This document shows positions 52,928 through 60,893 of a stretch of DNA of 64,000 nt, one piece after another. The position numbers and the translations under genes are program-made. This DNA is from JAVBKV01 sp031553885 (GTDB lineage: Bacteria; Bacteroidota; Bacteroidia; Bacteroidales; Azobacteroidaceae). Position 1 is the first letter of the stretch, and every line of letters starts with the position of its first letter. Below the pieces are notes generated by a model. That model did not search any database, was not told the origin of the DNA, and was given only the letters and a program-made list of their open reading frames with translations. Where the stretch lies: contig JAVBKV010000026.1 in NCBI GenBank assembly GCA_031553885.1, positions 1-64,000 on the forward strand, given 5' to 3'.

Positions 52928-53247
52928 TGGCCTAAAAACGAAGGTTTTATCTTATGTGAAAAAAGACAGCGAGAAACCCAACGGGAACCTGCCTTTGAGG
53001 TGCCGCATTACGGTTGACGGCGAAGCTAAACAGTTCAGCTGCAAGATGGATGTTCCACTCCACCAGTGGAATATGAAGAACCACAGTGCATCGCGAAAGA
53101 GCGCACAGGCGCAGAAAATCAATATCGCCAGACGGAATCCGAATGGACATAAGCCGTCGCTATCAGGAGCTGATACTGGCTGTAAGGCCTCATATCAGAC
53201 CTGTCGTAAAGCCGGAAGTTTATAAAAATAAAGGTTTTAAACTATAA
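52928..53247 (+). pseudogene. Tyrosine integrase N-terminal remnant
   Basis: Protein fragments in successive frames match the arm-binding domain of Bacteroidota tyrosine recombinases: KTKVLSYVKKDSEKPNGN then CRITVDGEAKQFSCKMDVPL, then after a frameshift near 53131 PDGIRMDISRRYQELILAVR and KPEVYKNKGFKL, ending at a stop. A further frame break lies between the ATG (52927) and the first fragment. The catalytic domain is absent. It marks a past integration next to the AT-rich patch that follows. Confidence 0.8.
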
Positions 53248-53272
53248 ATGAGGTTATGTTCAAAAGATTTTA

Positions 53273-53280
53273 TATATTTG
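53273..53280 (+). promoter_or_regulatory. -7 element of the transglutaminase-like gene
   Basis: TATATTTG matches TAnnTTTG and lies 18 bp before the ATG at 53299. Confidence 0.5.
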
Positions 53281-53298
53281 TCAGTCATAAGGAATTAA

Positions 53299-54387
53299 AT
53301 GAAATATTTACTTTACATATTGCCTTTTATTTTCTTCCCTCAGCTAAATGCCCAATCTTATAGTTCTGAGCAAGGTAAAGCTGATTCCCGGAAGAACAAA
53401 GATGCTTTAAATCAGCCGGTTCCCACCCATATTCAAAAACAGTTTGATATTGCTATCAATGAGATAGAACAGATGTTGAAAGGAGAAAAAACGTTGAATT
53501 TCAAAAGAGCGGTATATCTTGTGGAAAACGCTTATTACGAAGGTAAAATCAGTTGGGAGGAATATAATAATGAGATATTGAGAATAAAGCCTATTCTTGA
53601 TAGAATGATTGACAATCGTAATTTGCGACAATATAAAACAGCAGGAAATTGGGCTGTATTTACATATATGTCGGATAGCATTCCTGAAAATGAATTTAAG
53701 CCATACCAGTATGACTTTGAAAGTTTGATGAGTGATTCGGATCGGGAAAGTTATATGGTATCGCGCCTGTTGAAAACTAAGAAAGGAAATTGCAGAGCAT
53801 TACCCTATTTTTATAAGATTCTAGCCGATGAGGTTGGTGTGGAAGCATTTATAGCACTTGCACCAATGCATTGTTATGTAAAACACAGGGATGAACAAGG
53901 AAACTGGTGGAATCTGGAAATGACAACAGGCTCCTTTTCCCGCTCCAGTTTCATAATGGAAACATTTAATGTTTCGGAAACCGCAATAAAAAGTGGATTA
54001 TTTATGAAACCATTGTCAGATAATGAGTCTGTCGCATACTGTATATACGACTTGTTATCGTTTTACGAAGACAAAACAGGTAGATATTCCGATGATTTCA
54101 TTAAAAGGTGTTATGAAATTGGTTTGCAATATTATCCCAACAGTCAATTACAAATCAGCAAGGTAAATGATTTGCAGTTTCGGTTAAGTCGTAAAATAGC
54201 TGAAAAAGGATTGAGAGGATATAGCGATTTAGTCAATTATCCCGAACTAATGACCGAATTTGAAATTATGAGTGCCACTTTTGAATATCTTTCAGAAATC
54301 GGATATACTACAATGAAAAACGAAGATTATGAAAAAATGGTTCATAATGTAAAAGAGAAACAGACAAAATTAAATTCTGAGAAATAA
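53299..54387 (+). CDS. Secreted transglutaminase/cysteine-protease-like protein
   Basis: A 362-residue protein with a signal peptide (MKYLLYILPFIFFPQLNAQ). The middle holds a probable papain/transglutaminase-like triad: Cys165 in KKGNCRALPYFY, His191 (or His196) in APMHCYVKHRDEQ, and a carboxylate at 205-208 in GNWWNLEMTTG. The rest is helical. The spacing C-(about 26)-H-(about 15)-E fits transglutaminase-like folds. It lies in an AT-rich patch, 12 bp before the RHS-core/JAB gene, so it is likely part of the same unit. Role unknown; could process or deliver the neighbour. Confidence 0.6.
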   Translation: MKYLLYILPFIFFPQLNAQSYSSEQGKADSRKNKDALNQPVPTHIQKQFDIAINEIEQMLKGEKTLNFKRAVYLVENAYYEGKISWEEYNNEILRIKPILDRMIDNRNLRQYKTAGNWAVFTYMSDSIPENEFKPYQYDFESLMSDSDRESYMVSRLLKTKKGNCRALPYFYKILADEVGVEAFIALAPMHCYVKHRDEQGNWWNLEMTTGSFSRSSFIMETFNVSETAIKSGLFMKPLSDNESVAYCIYDLLSFYEDKTGRYSDDFIKRCYEIGLQYYPNSQLQISKVNDLQFRLSRKIAEKGLRGYSDLVNYPELMTEFEIMSATFEYLSEIGYTTMKNEDYEKMVHNVKEKQTKLNSEK

Positions 54388-54399
54388 TAGAACAATAGA

Positions 54400-55422
54400 A
54401 TGAATATGAAAAAGCTAATTCTATTTTTGAGCACAGGAATGTTTGGTGTATTAAATGTTTTTGCACAAACACCTTACGACAACTTTGCCCCTGAGCAGAG
54501 TGTAAAATCAATAATTGAATTGCCCCAAACGCAATTTAGAGTAGCAAATGCCAATACTGAAGGCGAGGTATGCTATGCAGAGTTTGATAAAAACACATTG
54601 TCCTTAAATCTACTGGATGAGAATGACAATGTAATTAAAACATTAGTATTTGATCCAAATGAAAAGAAATTTCTAACTATGGATCCGCTTGCTGAAAAGT
54701 ATTATAGCATTAGCCCTTATGCGTTCTGTCTCAATAATCCAATAAGGTTTATTGATCCATTTGGAAAGGATGTTTGGGAAATAAATAGCCAAGGTGAAAT
54801 AATAAACCGTATAAAGGATAAAACACAAGATGCATTCTATATGGTCGCCCAAGACGCAGACGGCAATTATCAACGTACATTTACGACCGATGCAGAAGGA
54901 AATAAAAATTATAATTCTATTTCATTTAAATATGGAACTGTTGAATCCCAAAGATCTATTTCTTTTTCTCCTGACAATAAAACGACAAGCTCTTATGATG
55001 TGTATCAAGTAAGAGGAGATGCAAATGGCTCTGCCCTTTTTGAGTTCATGTCAAATAATGTAACAGGTAGTAGTTCGGAGGTGGAATTTAGTCATTTCAA
55101 AACCGGTGTCGTAGGAGATAAAGGTTTGAATTTTTTGACTACATCTCATGAAGCGAGCAAAGAATCCGGAGCTAAACATCTAATTAATGGACAATTGAAT
55201 CAAGGATATTTTATCAGGGAGTTTAACCATAGCCACCCACGGTCTGCATATCCTTCCGGTCTTTATACACGTGGTAACGACATAGGCGTAGTAACAACAA
55301 TTACTAACATTTCTAAATATTGGCAATATACTCCTCCCAGTTTCAATATATACCATGTTCCATCACGTAAAATGATTCCTTATACACCCAATTCTCAGCC
55401 ACACAATTTTGGACTTAGATAA
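54400..55422 (+). CDS. Sec-exported RHS-core protein with JAB-like toxin end
   Basis: A 340-residue protein. Residues 1-23 are a signal peptide (KKLILFLSTGMFGVLNVFAQ). Residues 90-123 are the RHS-associated core (KFLTMDPLAEKYYSISPYAF, then NNPIRFIDPFGKDVW), but no YD/RHS repeats precede it. The variable end (124-340) contains HSHPRSAYPSGLYTRGND with H277, H279 and D294, reminiscent of the JAB/MPN+ metallopeptidase motif, with candidate Glu at 227 or 229. RHS core plus C-terminal toxin is the polymorphic-toxin layout; here the delivery part is reduced to a signal peptide. AT-rich compared with flanking genes. Confidence 0.7.
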   Translation: MNMKKLILFLSTGMFGVLNVFAQTPYDNFAPEQSVKSIIELPQTQFRVANANTEGEVCYAEFDKNTLSLNLLDENDNVIKTLVFDPNEKKFLTMDPLAEKYYSISPYAFCLNNPIRFIDPFGKDVWEINSQGEIINRIKDKTQDAFYMVAQDADGNYQRTFTTDAEGNKNYNSISFKYGTVESQRSISFSPDNKTTSSYDVYQVRGDANGSALFEFMSNNVTGSSSEVEFSHFKTGVVGDKGLNFLTTSHEASKESGAKHLINGQLNQGYFIREFNHSHPRSAYPSGLYTRGNDIGVVTTITNISKYWQYTPPSFNIYHVPSRKMIPYTPNSQPHNFGLR

Positions 55423-55429
55423 AATAATA

Positions 55430-55978
55430 ATGAGAGTAGTAACATTTATAATATTATTTTTAATATCATTGGTTGCAGTACAAGCTCAAAGGCCTACTAA
55501 AACAAATGAAGTTGTAACGAAGACAGAAAAAGTCAAATTACAGCAGTTAGTTATTGAGGATACATCATTCATAACAACAATTGACAGCTTATCGCGAAAT
55601 ACGACATATCCTTTAAATTTAAATGCCAAGGGAAATAATATATTGTATTTAAATATTTTTCTATCATGTCAAGATAGTAATATCTTATATTCTATTCATT
55701 TAACTAAGGAAAAACAATTTGTATATAGAAAGGGAATATGGGGATTCTTTGAAATTGGAAAAACAATGTTTGTAATACAAGGAGATAATATACCCGAACT
55801 TTTTAAGTTTACAGGAAAGTTAAAACCTTTTAATTATACAACACCCCTTGGATATAAAATGACTGACGGAAGTATTTTACCTATGGCAACAGTTGACATT
55901 AACGACTCACAAGTTGCGCTTGTATACACTTACGCAGAGGGAAAAATAGAGTTGCAACAAATAATTGAAGGGTATTGA
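55430..55978 (+). CDS. Candidate immunity protein, exported
   Basis: About 182 residues from the ATG at 55430 (MRVVTFIILFLISLVAVQAQ, a signal peptide), 7 bp after the RHS-core gene; an upstream start inside that gene is possible. The mature part has mixed beta character (NNILYLNIFLSCQDSNILYS, then GIWGFFEIGKTMFVIQGDN). No family recognised. Its position after a polymorphic-toxin-like gene and its periplasmic signal suggest an immunity partner for a periplasmic effector; this is inference from context. Confidence 0.55.
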   Translation: MRVVTFIILFLISLVAVQAQRPTKTNEVVTKTEKVKLQQLVIEDTSFITTIDSLSRNTTYPLNLNAKGNNILYLNIFLSCQDSNILYSIHLTKEKQFVYRKGIWGFFEIGKTMFVIQGDNIPELFKFTGKLKPFNYTTPLGYKMTDGSILPMATVDINDSQVALVYTYAEGKIELQQIIEGY

Positions 55979-56141
55979 TTTTATTTCTTGCCAGTGTAGA
56001 ATCCTCTCGTTCAACATATAGATCCTAGTAAGGATTTAACAGTATATTCTTATCCAGGCCAATATCAACAAATGGAGTAATTCCTTATTTATCCGAATAC
56101 AAAAGTATATTCCAAGAATAAAACGTCAAGGCTGAAATGAA

Positions 56142-56193
56142 TTTTATCGGGAATCTTCCTTTCTCGTACCTCGAAAGAGTATTCCCGATAAAA
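56142..56193. repeat. Long perfect inverted repeat
   Basis: TTTTATCGGGAAT (56142-56154) and ATTCCCGATAAAA (56181-56193) pair over 13 bp, and the loop holds a further CTTTC/GAAAG stem. It may terminate the toxin-like unit or mark its right border. Confidence 0.6.
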
Positions 56194-56392
56194 ACCTTGT
56201 CTTATTTATTCTTTCCAGCTGAAATACGCACGGTTACTAACTCACGACATCTGAATCTCAAAAAATCTACTAAAAAATTATTCTTCAATTGGTTAAGTCA
56301 AACCGATGAAAATCTAAAATAACAATCATGGGACCAGACATTTGTCGTTTGTTAATATATGTTATTTAATCCGAAGATAATAAGTATATTAC

Positions 56393-56400
56393 TACCTTTG
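56393..56400 (+). promoter_or_regulatory. -7 element of the PAP2 gene
   Basis: TACCTTTG matches TAnnTTTG, 48 bp before the ATG. No -33 TTG is evident. Confidence 0.4.
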
Positions 56401-56448
56401 TAACAGTCTTTCAAACAAATACAATAGTTTCACAGACAATCAAACAAA

Positions 56449-57141
56449 ATGCTTGAACAAGAACTGCAATTAGAAAGAGACCTTTTCTTCTTTCTTAATG
56501 GAAGTGATTCCTCTTTTCTGGATCATTTTATGTGGATGTATTCTTACATGTGGACATGGGTTCCTTTCTACCTCTGCTTCCTGGTTGTTTTTATTTACAA
56601 AAAAAATTGGAGAGAATGGCTATTGGTCCTCTTGGCAATGGGATTGATCGTCCTGCTGTGTGATCAGATTTCATCTGGTTTCTGCAAGCCTTTCTTTCAT
56701 CGTTTCCGTCCTACCCATCATCCCGATTTCAAAGATACGGTCGATATTGTACTGGGATATCGGGGAGGTAGATATGGCTTCATATCCGGACATGCAGCCA
56801 ATTCCTTTGGCTTTGCTACGTTAACAGCCCTTATTTTCCGGAACCGGTTATTTTCCTGGATGATCTTTATTTTTGCAATTCTGACAGCCTACTCCCGGAT
56901 TTATTTAGGTGTCCATTTCATCTCGGATGTAATAGCCGGGGCTTTAGTCGGAATACTTGCCGGATGGCTTGTCTATGAACTCTATTTGTATGGAAGACAG
57001 AAACTACTCAAGATTAACCGGAAAGAATCCATGGTTCCGATTTATACCCCCAAACAGTCTTATTTTCTGTGTGGAGCCTATTGTTGCGTTATCGTTTTAC
57101 TATTAGCCTTTAGTAATCAATTAGTTAAATTTTTAAGCTGA
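56449..57141 (+). CDS. PAP2-superfamily membrane phosphatase
   Basis: A 230-residue membrane protein with about six helices and all three PAP2 motifs: KPFFHRFRP (80-88), SGHAANSF (113-120, catalytic His115), and SRIYLGVHFISD (149-160, catalytic His156). Such enzymes dephosphorylate phosphatidic acid, undecaprenyl pyrophosphate or lipid A. Without partners the substrate cannot be told; undecaprenyl-pyrophosphate recycling or lipid A trimming are both plausible. Monocistronic. Confidence 0.9.
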   Translation: MLEQELQLERDLFFFLNGSDSSFLDHFMWMYSYMWTWVPFYLCFLVVFIYKKNWREWLLVLLAMGLIVLLCDQISSGFCKPFFHRFRPTHHPDFKDTVDIVLGYRGGRYGFISGHAANSFGFATLTALIFRNRLFSWMIFIFAILTAYSRIYLGVHFISDVIAGALVGILAGWLVYELYLYGRQKLLKINRKESMVPIYTPKQSYFLCGAYCCVIVLLLAFSNQLVKFLS

Positions 57142-57173
57142 GAATAAAAATTATTCTGTAACATTTATTTCAC

Positions 57174-57202
57174 CAAAATAATTTGATCATATCATTATTT
57201 TG
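57174..57202. repeat. Inverted repeat upstream of the HTH gene
   Basis: CAAAATAAT (57174-57182) and ATTATTTTG (57194-57202) form a perfect pair around TTTGATCATATC. It may be a terminator for PAP2 or an operator for the next gene. Confidence 0.4.
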
Positions 57203-57263
57203 TTTAAGTTAGAGGCGTGATTTGAGAACACAATTATTAATAACACTTAAAAAGATAAATGCC

Positions 57264-57542
57264 ATGAAAACAGTAACATTTAACGAACTTCGCAGAATCA
57301 AGGACAATTTACCCGACGGAAGTATCCACCAAATTGCCGCAGAGTTAGGCCTGACAGACGAAACAGTACGTAACTATTTTGGAGGATACAATTACAAGGA
57401 TGGAAAAAGTTGCGGCGTACACATTGAACCGGGTCCCGACGGAGGTATTGTCATGTTGGACGATTCTACTATTTTAGACAAAGCACTGATTATCCTGGGT
57501 GAAACTACTCACAAAGTGGCTTCTGTTAAAGAAAATGTTTGA
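57264..57542 (+). CDS. Small HTH DNA-binding protein
   Basis: About 92 residues from ATG 57264 (MKTVTFNELRRIKDNLPDGS). Residues 20-45 (IHQIAAELGLTDETVRNYFGG) form a helix-turn-helix. A glycine-rich segment follows (SCGVHIEPGPDGGIVMLDDS), then a short helix. Short proteins of this pattern are common in Bacteroidales and are assumed to be nucleoid- or expression-related. Targets unknown. Monocistronic. Confidence 0.7.
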   Translation: MKTVTFNELRRIKDNLPDGSIHQIAAELGLTDETVRNYFGGYNYKDGKSCGVHIEPGPDGGIVMLDDSTILDKALIILGETTHKVASVKENV

Positions 57543-57544
57543 AA

Positions 57545-57665
57545 AAAATCAAATTTTGAATTTTGAATTTTGGATTTGAACTAAAAAACACATTTCGTGT
57601 TTTATTTATAATTGGCTAATGCCAATTTCGGATTCAAAATTCAAAATTCAAAATTCAAAATTTTA
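57545..57665. repeat. Inverted arrays of AATTTTG/CAAAATT units
   Basis: AATTTTGAATTTTG units at 57551-57573 face ATTCAAAATTCAAAATTC units at 57631-57665, with AATTGGC-TAAT-GCCAATT (57611-57628) between. The unit and the AATTGGC palindrome also occur near 16221. Likely a dispersed intergenic repeat. Confidence 0.55.
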
Positions 57666-57670
57666 AAATC

Positions 57671-58783
57671 ATGGAAGACAAACTCGTTACCTTAGCCATA
57701 CACACCTATCAAAAGGCACAGATACTGAAAACGTTATTGGAAAGCGAAGGCATTGAGGTCTATCTGCATAATGTCAACCTGATCCAACCGGTCGTTTCCT
57801 CCGGAGTAAGGGTACGGATCAAAGAAAGCGATCTGCCTGCTGCCCTGAAAATCATTGAAGACTCAAACATTTTCAAAGAAGAAACTTTACCGAAAAAAGA
57901 AGAGAATCTTACTAAACAGATCCTGATTCCGGTCGATTTTTCCAAATATTCCACCCAGGCCTGCGAATTAGGTTTTCAATATGCTAAAGATACTGAGGCT
58001 GAAGTTGTCATTATACATGCTTATTTCACGCCATTCTTCCCATCCAGCATCTCGCTGAACGACACATTTACCTACCAGACTACGGATGAAGAAACAATCA
58101 CCCGTCTCATGGAAAAAGCAAAGGAGGATCTCAATAAATTTGCCTCTTTCATCACACAAAAAATTGAATCCGGACAATGGCCGGATGTTCCTTTTTCCTG
58201 CCTGTTACGGGACGGATTACCGGAAGAAGAAATAGTGAATTACAGCAACGAATTCAAGCCGGTACTAATCATCATGGGAACCCGTGGAAAAAGTCAGAAA
58301 GATGCAGACCTGATCGGTAGTGTGACTGCTGAAGTAATCGAAATGGCCAAAGTTCCTGTTTTTGCGATCCCGGAAAATACTCCGTTCAAACAATTTTCAG
58401 AAATAAAAAAAATTGCTTTCGGTACCAGTTTTGAACAAAAAGACCTTATTGCGGTAGACACCCTGTTTAAAATGTTCCAATCATTCGACATTGAATACTA
58501 CCTCTTCCACATTGCTACTCATGAGGATGCCTGGAACGAAATCAAACTGGCAGGAATCAAAGACTACTTTGAAAAACAATATCCGCATAGTCATATCCGG
58601 TACGGAATCATCGATGCCAGTGATTTTGTATTGAATCTTGAAAAATTCATCCGGAATAACTCCATTGACATCATTTCTTTAACAACCCATAAGCGAAACC
58701 TTTTTGCACGGATGTTCAACCCCAGCATGGCCCGGAAAATGTTATTCCATACTGATACTCCGATGCTGGTACTGAGGTCGTAA
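57671..58783 (+). CDS. DUF2007-like domain fused to two universal stress domains
   Basis: A 370-residue cytosolic protein. Residues 1-65 (VTLAIHTYQKAQILKTLLESEG...VRVRIKESDLPAALKII) form a DUF2007-type signal domain. Residues 78-240 are the first UspA domain (KQILIPVDFSKYSTQACELG, then LIIMGTRGKSQKDADLIGSV, a GxxG-type nucleotide loop). Residues 245-370 are a second, more degenerate UspA domain lacking that loop (KKIAFGTSFEQKDLIAVDTL). It may bind ATP and signal stress. The fusion is unusual and makes the DUF2007 role easier to test. Confidence 0.8.
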   Translation: MEDKLVTLAIHTYQKAQILKTLLESEGIEVYLHNVNLIQPVVSSGVRVRIKESDLPAALKIIEDSNIFKEETLPKKEENLTKQILIPVDFSKYSTQACELGFQYAKDTEAEVVIIHAYFTPFFPSSISLNDTFTYQTTDEETITRLMEKAKEDLNKFASFITQKIESGQWPDVPFSCLLRDGLPEEEIVNYSNEFKPVLIIMGTRGKSQKDADLIGSVTAEVIEMAKVPVFAIPENTPFKQFSEIKKIAFGTSFEQKDLIAVDTLFKMFQSFDIEYYLFHIATHEDAWNEIKLAGIKDYFEKQYPHSHIRYGIIDASDFVLNLEKFIRNNSIDIISLTTHKRNLFARMFNPSMARKMLFHTDTPMLVLRS

Positions 58784-58828
58784 CCCATAATTATCCCGTA
58801 TTTCTTTCCTAATCCCAACAAAATATCG

Positions 58829-58836
58829 TAAATTTG
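58829..58836 (+). promoter_or_regulatory. -7 element of the methylmalonyl-CoA mutase operon
   Basis: TAAATTTG matches TAnnTTTG. It predicts a transcript beginning near 58844 with an untranslated leader of about 150 nt holding a long hairpin. Confidence 0.55.
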
Positions 58837-58860
58837 CGAAAACTTTGTTAGAATGAAAGA

Positions 58861-58947
58861 AATGAAAAAATAAAGGAAGTGAAAAAATGAAAATAAGAAG
58901 AGGGTTTATGCTTCATTTCATTTTTTCACTTCCTTTATTTTTTCATT
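58861..58947 (+). repeat. Perfect 32-bp inverted repeat in the mutase leader
   Basis: Bases 58861-58892 are the exact inverted complement of 58916-58947, with a 23-nt loop. It lies between the -7 element and the mutA ATG at 58995, so the RNA leader should form a very stable stem. The loop contains an ATG and a GGG. It does not resemble the cobalamin riboswitch. Confidence 0.8.
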
Positions 58948-58994
58948 GTTTTAATTTAAATGTACCACCAACTAATAATTTTATTAACAAATTT

Positions 58995-60893
58995 ATGAGT
59001 AATTCTAAAGAAAAACTTTTCTCGGAATTTCCTCCCGTATCCACCGAACAATGGATGGAGAAAATCGTTGCCGACCTGAAAGGCGCCGATTTCGAGAAAA
59101 AACTTGTTTGGAAAACAAACGAAGGTTTTAATGTACGGCCATTCTATCGTGAAGAAGACATTGCCGGTATGAAAACAACAGATTCATTGCCCGGTGAATT
59201 TCCCTATGTACGGGGAACAAAAAACAATAATGACTGGTTTGTTCGCCAGGATATGGATGTTACGGATTTTAAAGCGGCCAATAAAAAAGCCCTTAATCTT
59301 CTGAACAAAGGGATTAATTCCCTGGGATTCATTATTCCCCGAGAAGAAGTAAATCCGGAAAATATCGCTGTTTTACTGGAAGGTATTCATCCGGAATGCG
59401 TCGAATTGAATTTTAAAACCTGTAGTTGTAAATCGGTTGAATTAGTAAAAATCATTGCTGCTTACCTGAAAAATAAAGGATATGACTTAACCAAATGTGC
59501 CGGTTCGGTCAACCTGGACTTTGTAGGCCCTACCCTCCGCAAGGGTAAAGTGATGGAAAACCAGGTTGCTCAACTGGCAGAAGCCGTAAATGCAGCAAGA
59601 GAACTTCGCATGTTCAAGGTAATCGGAGTGAATGCTTACCTGTTCAACAACGCAGGTTCTTATATTACTCAGGAACTGGGCTATGCGTTGGCCTGGGGAA
59701 ATGACCTGCTCGGAAAGCTGATCGAAGCCGGAGTAAATCCTGCTTTAGCTGCTAAAAAAATCAAATTTAATTTCGGTATCGGATCCAATTATTTCATGGA
59801 AATTGCCAAATTCCGTGCCGCACGCTGGTTGTGGGCAGAAATCGTAAATGCCTACGAGCCGGAATGCCCGAGTCCCGATTGCCCGAATAAAACAGATAAA
59901 AATAGTTGCCGTTGCGCCGGTAAAATGAATATATTCGCACAAACATCTACTTTCAATCAAACAGTTTACGATGCTCATGTCAACCTGTTGCGTACGCAAA
60001 CAGAAGCCATGTCGGCCGGTATTGCAGGAGTAGACTCATTACTGGTTTCTCCTTTCGATGAAACATTCAAAACACCGGATGAGTTCTCCGAACGGATTGC
60101 CCGTAATCAACAATTGTTGCTGAAAGAAGAATCTCACCTGGATAAGATTGCAGATGCTTCCGGAGGTTCCTATTATATCGAATCACTGACAACAGCCATC
60201 GCTGCCGAAGCCTGGAAAATTTTCCTTTCTACTGAAGAAAAAGGATTCTACGAATCGGTTCAATCCGGGGAAATCCAACAAGCAGTCAATGCTTCCGCTT
60301 CAGCTCGTTTCAAAGCTGTGGCTCAACGCAGGGAAATCTTACTGGGAACCAACCAATTCCCCAATTTTACAGAAAAAGCAGCCCGGAAAATTGAAGAAGA
60401 CACCTGCTGCTGTTGCTGTGGAAGCGAATCTGCCGAAGCAACAACGGAAATACTGAACAAAAAACGCCTGGCGACCGAATTTGAAGCGCTGCGTCTGGCT
60501 ACCGAAAAATCCGGTAAAACACCGAAAGCATTCATGCTGACAATCGGAAATCTAGCCATGCGTCTGGCACGTTCTCAATTCTCCTGCAACTTCCTGGCAT
60601 GTGCCGGTTACCAGGTTGTCGACAACCTTGGTTTTGAAACGGTAGAAGCCGGAGTGGAAGCTGCACGTAAAGCCAATGCTGATATTATTGTGCTTTGTTC
60701 CAGCGACGACGAATACGCTACCTTTGCTCCCGAAACCTATAAACTGACCAAAGGCAAAGAACTATTGGTAGTTGCAGGAGCTCCTGCTGATATGGAAGAC
60801 CTCAAAGCACAGGGAATTGACAACTTCATTAATGTTCGCAGCAATGTACTGGAAACATTGAAAGCGTATAACGAAAAATTAGGAATACAATGA
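58995..60893 (+). CDS. mutA: Methylmalonyl-CoA mutase small (beta) subunit
   Basis: About 632 residues from the ATG at 58995 (MSNSKEKLFSEFPPVSTEQW). The frame extends 36 codons upstream, but only through the palindromic leader. It resembles the large subunit but lacks the DxHxxG cobalamin motif, as expected for the non-catalytic subunit. It carries two unusual Cys-rich stretches: CPSPDCPNKTDKNSCRCAG (about 291-309) and TCCCCCG with five consecutive cysteines (471-475). It stabilises the heterodimer that interconverts succinyl-CoA and methylmalonyl-CoA. Its stop overlaps mutB by ATGA. Confidence 0.93.
   Translation: MSNSKEKLFSEFPPVSTEQWMEKIVADLKGADFEKKLVWKTNEGFNVRPFYREEDIAGMKTTDSLPGEFPYVRGTKNNNDWFVRQDMDVTDFKAANKKALNLLNKGINSLGFIIPREEVNPENIAVLLEGIHPECVELNFKTCSCKSVELVKIIAAYLKNKGYDLTKCAGSVNLDFVGPTLRKGKVMENQVAQLAEAVNAARELRMFKVIGVNAYLFNNAGSYITQELGYALAWGNDLLGKLIEAGVNPALAAKKIKFNFGIGSNYFMEIAKFRAARWLWAEIVNAYEPECPSPDCPNKTDKNSCRCAGKMNIFAQTSTFNQTVYDAHVNLLRTQTEAMSAGIAGVDSLLVSPFDETFKTPDEFSERIARNQQLLLKEESHLDKIADASGGSYYIESLTTAIAAEAWKIFLSTEEKGFYESVQSGEIQQAVNASASARFKAVAQRREILLGTNQFPNFTEKAARKIEEDTCCCCCGSESAEATTEILNKKRLATEFEALRLATEKSGKTPKAFMLTIGNLAMRLARSQFSCNFLACAGYQVVDNLGFETVEAGVEAARKANADIIVLCSSDDEYATFAPETYKLTKGKELLVVAGAPADMEDLKAQGIDNFINVRSNVLETLKAYNEKLGIQ

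Larger units (their letters stand above)
55979..56448. other. Gap with long hairpin, no gene
   Basis: About 470 bp without a convincing gene. Short protein-like frames occur (DLTVYSYPGQYQQME near 56030) and may be remnants. It contains the long hairpin at 56142-56193 and the PAP2 promoter at 56393-56400. Confidence 0.5.

Noticed and set aside
56137..56322. 61-codon frame in the toxin/PAP2 gap
   Set aside because: It spans both arms of the long hairpin at 56142-56193 and has no protein-like features.
58837..58994. Cobalamin riboswitch for the mutase operon
   Set aside because: The leader is a simple palindrome and lacks the B12-box sequence.
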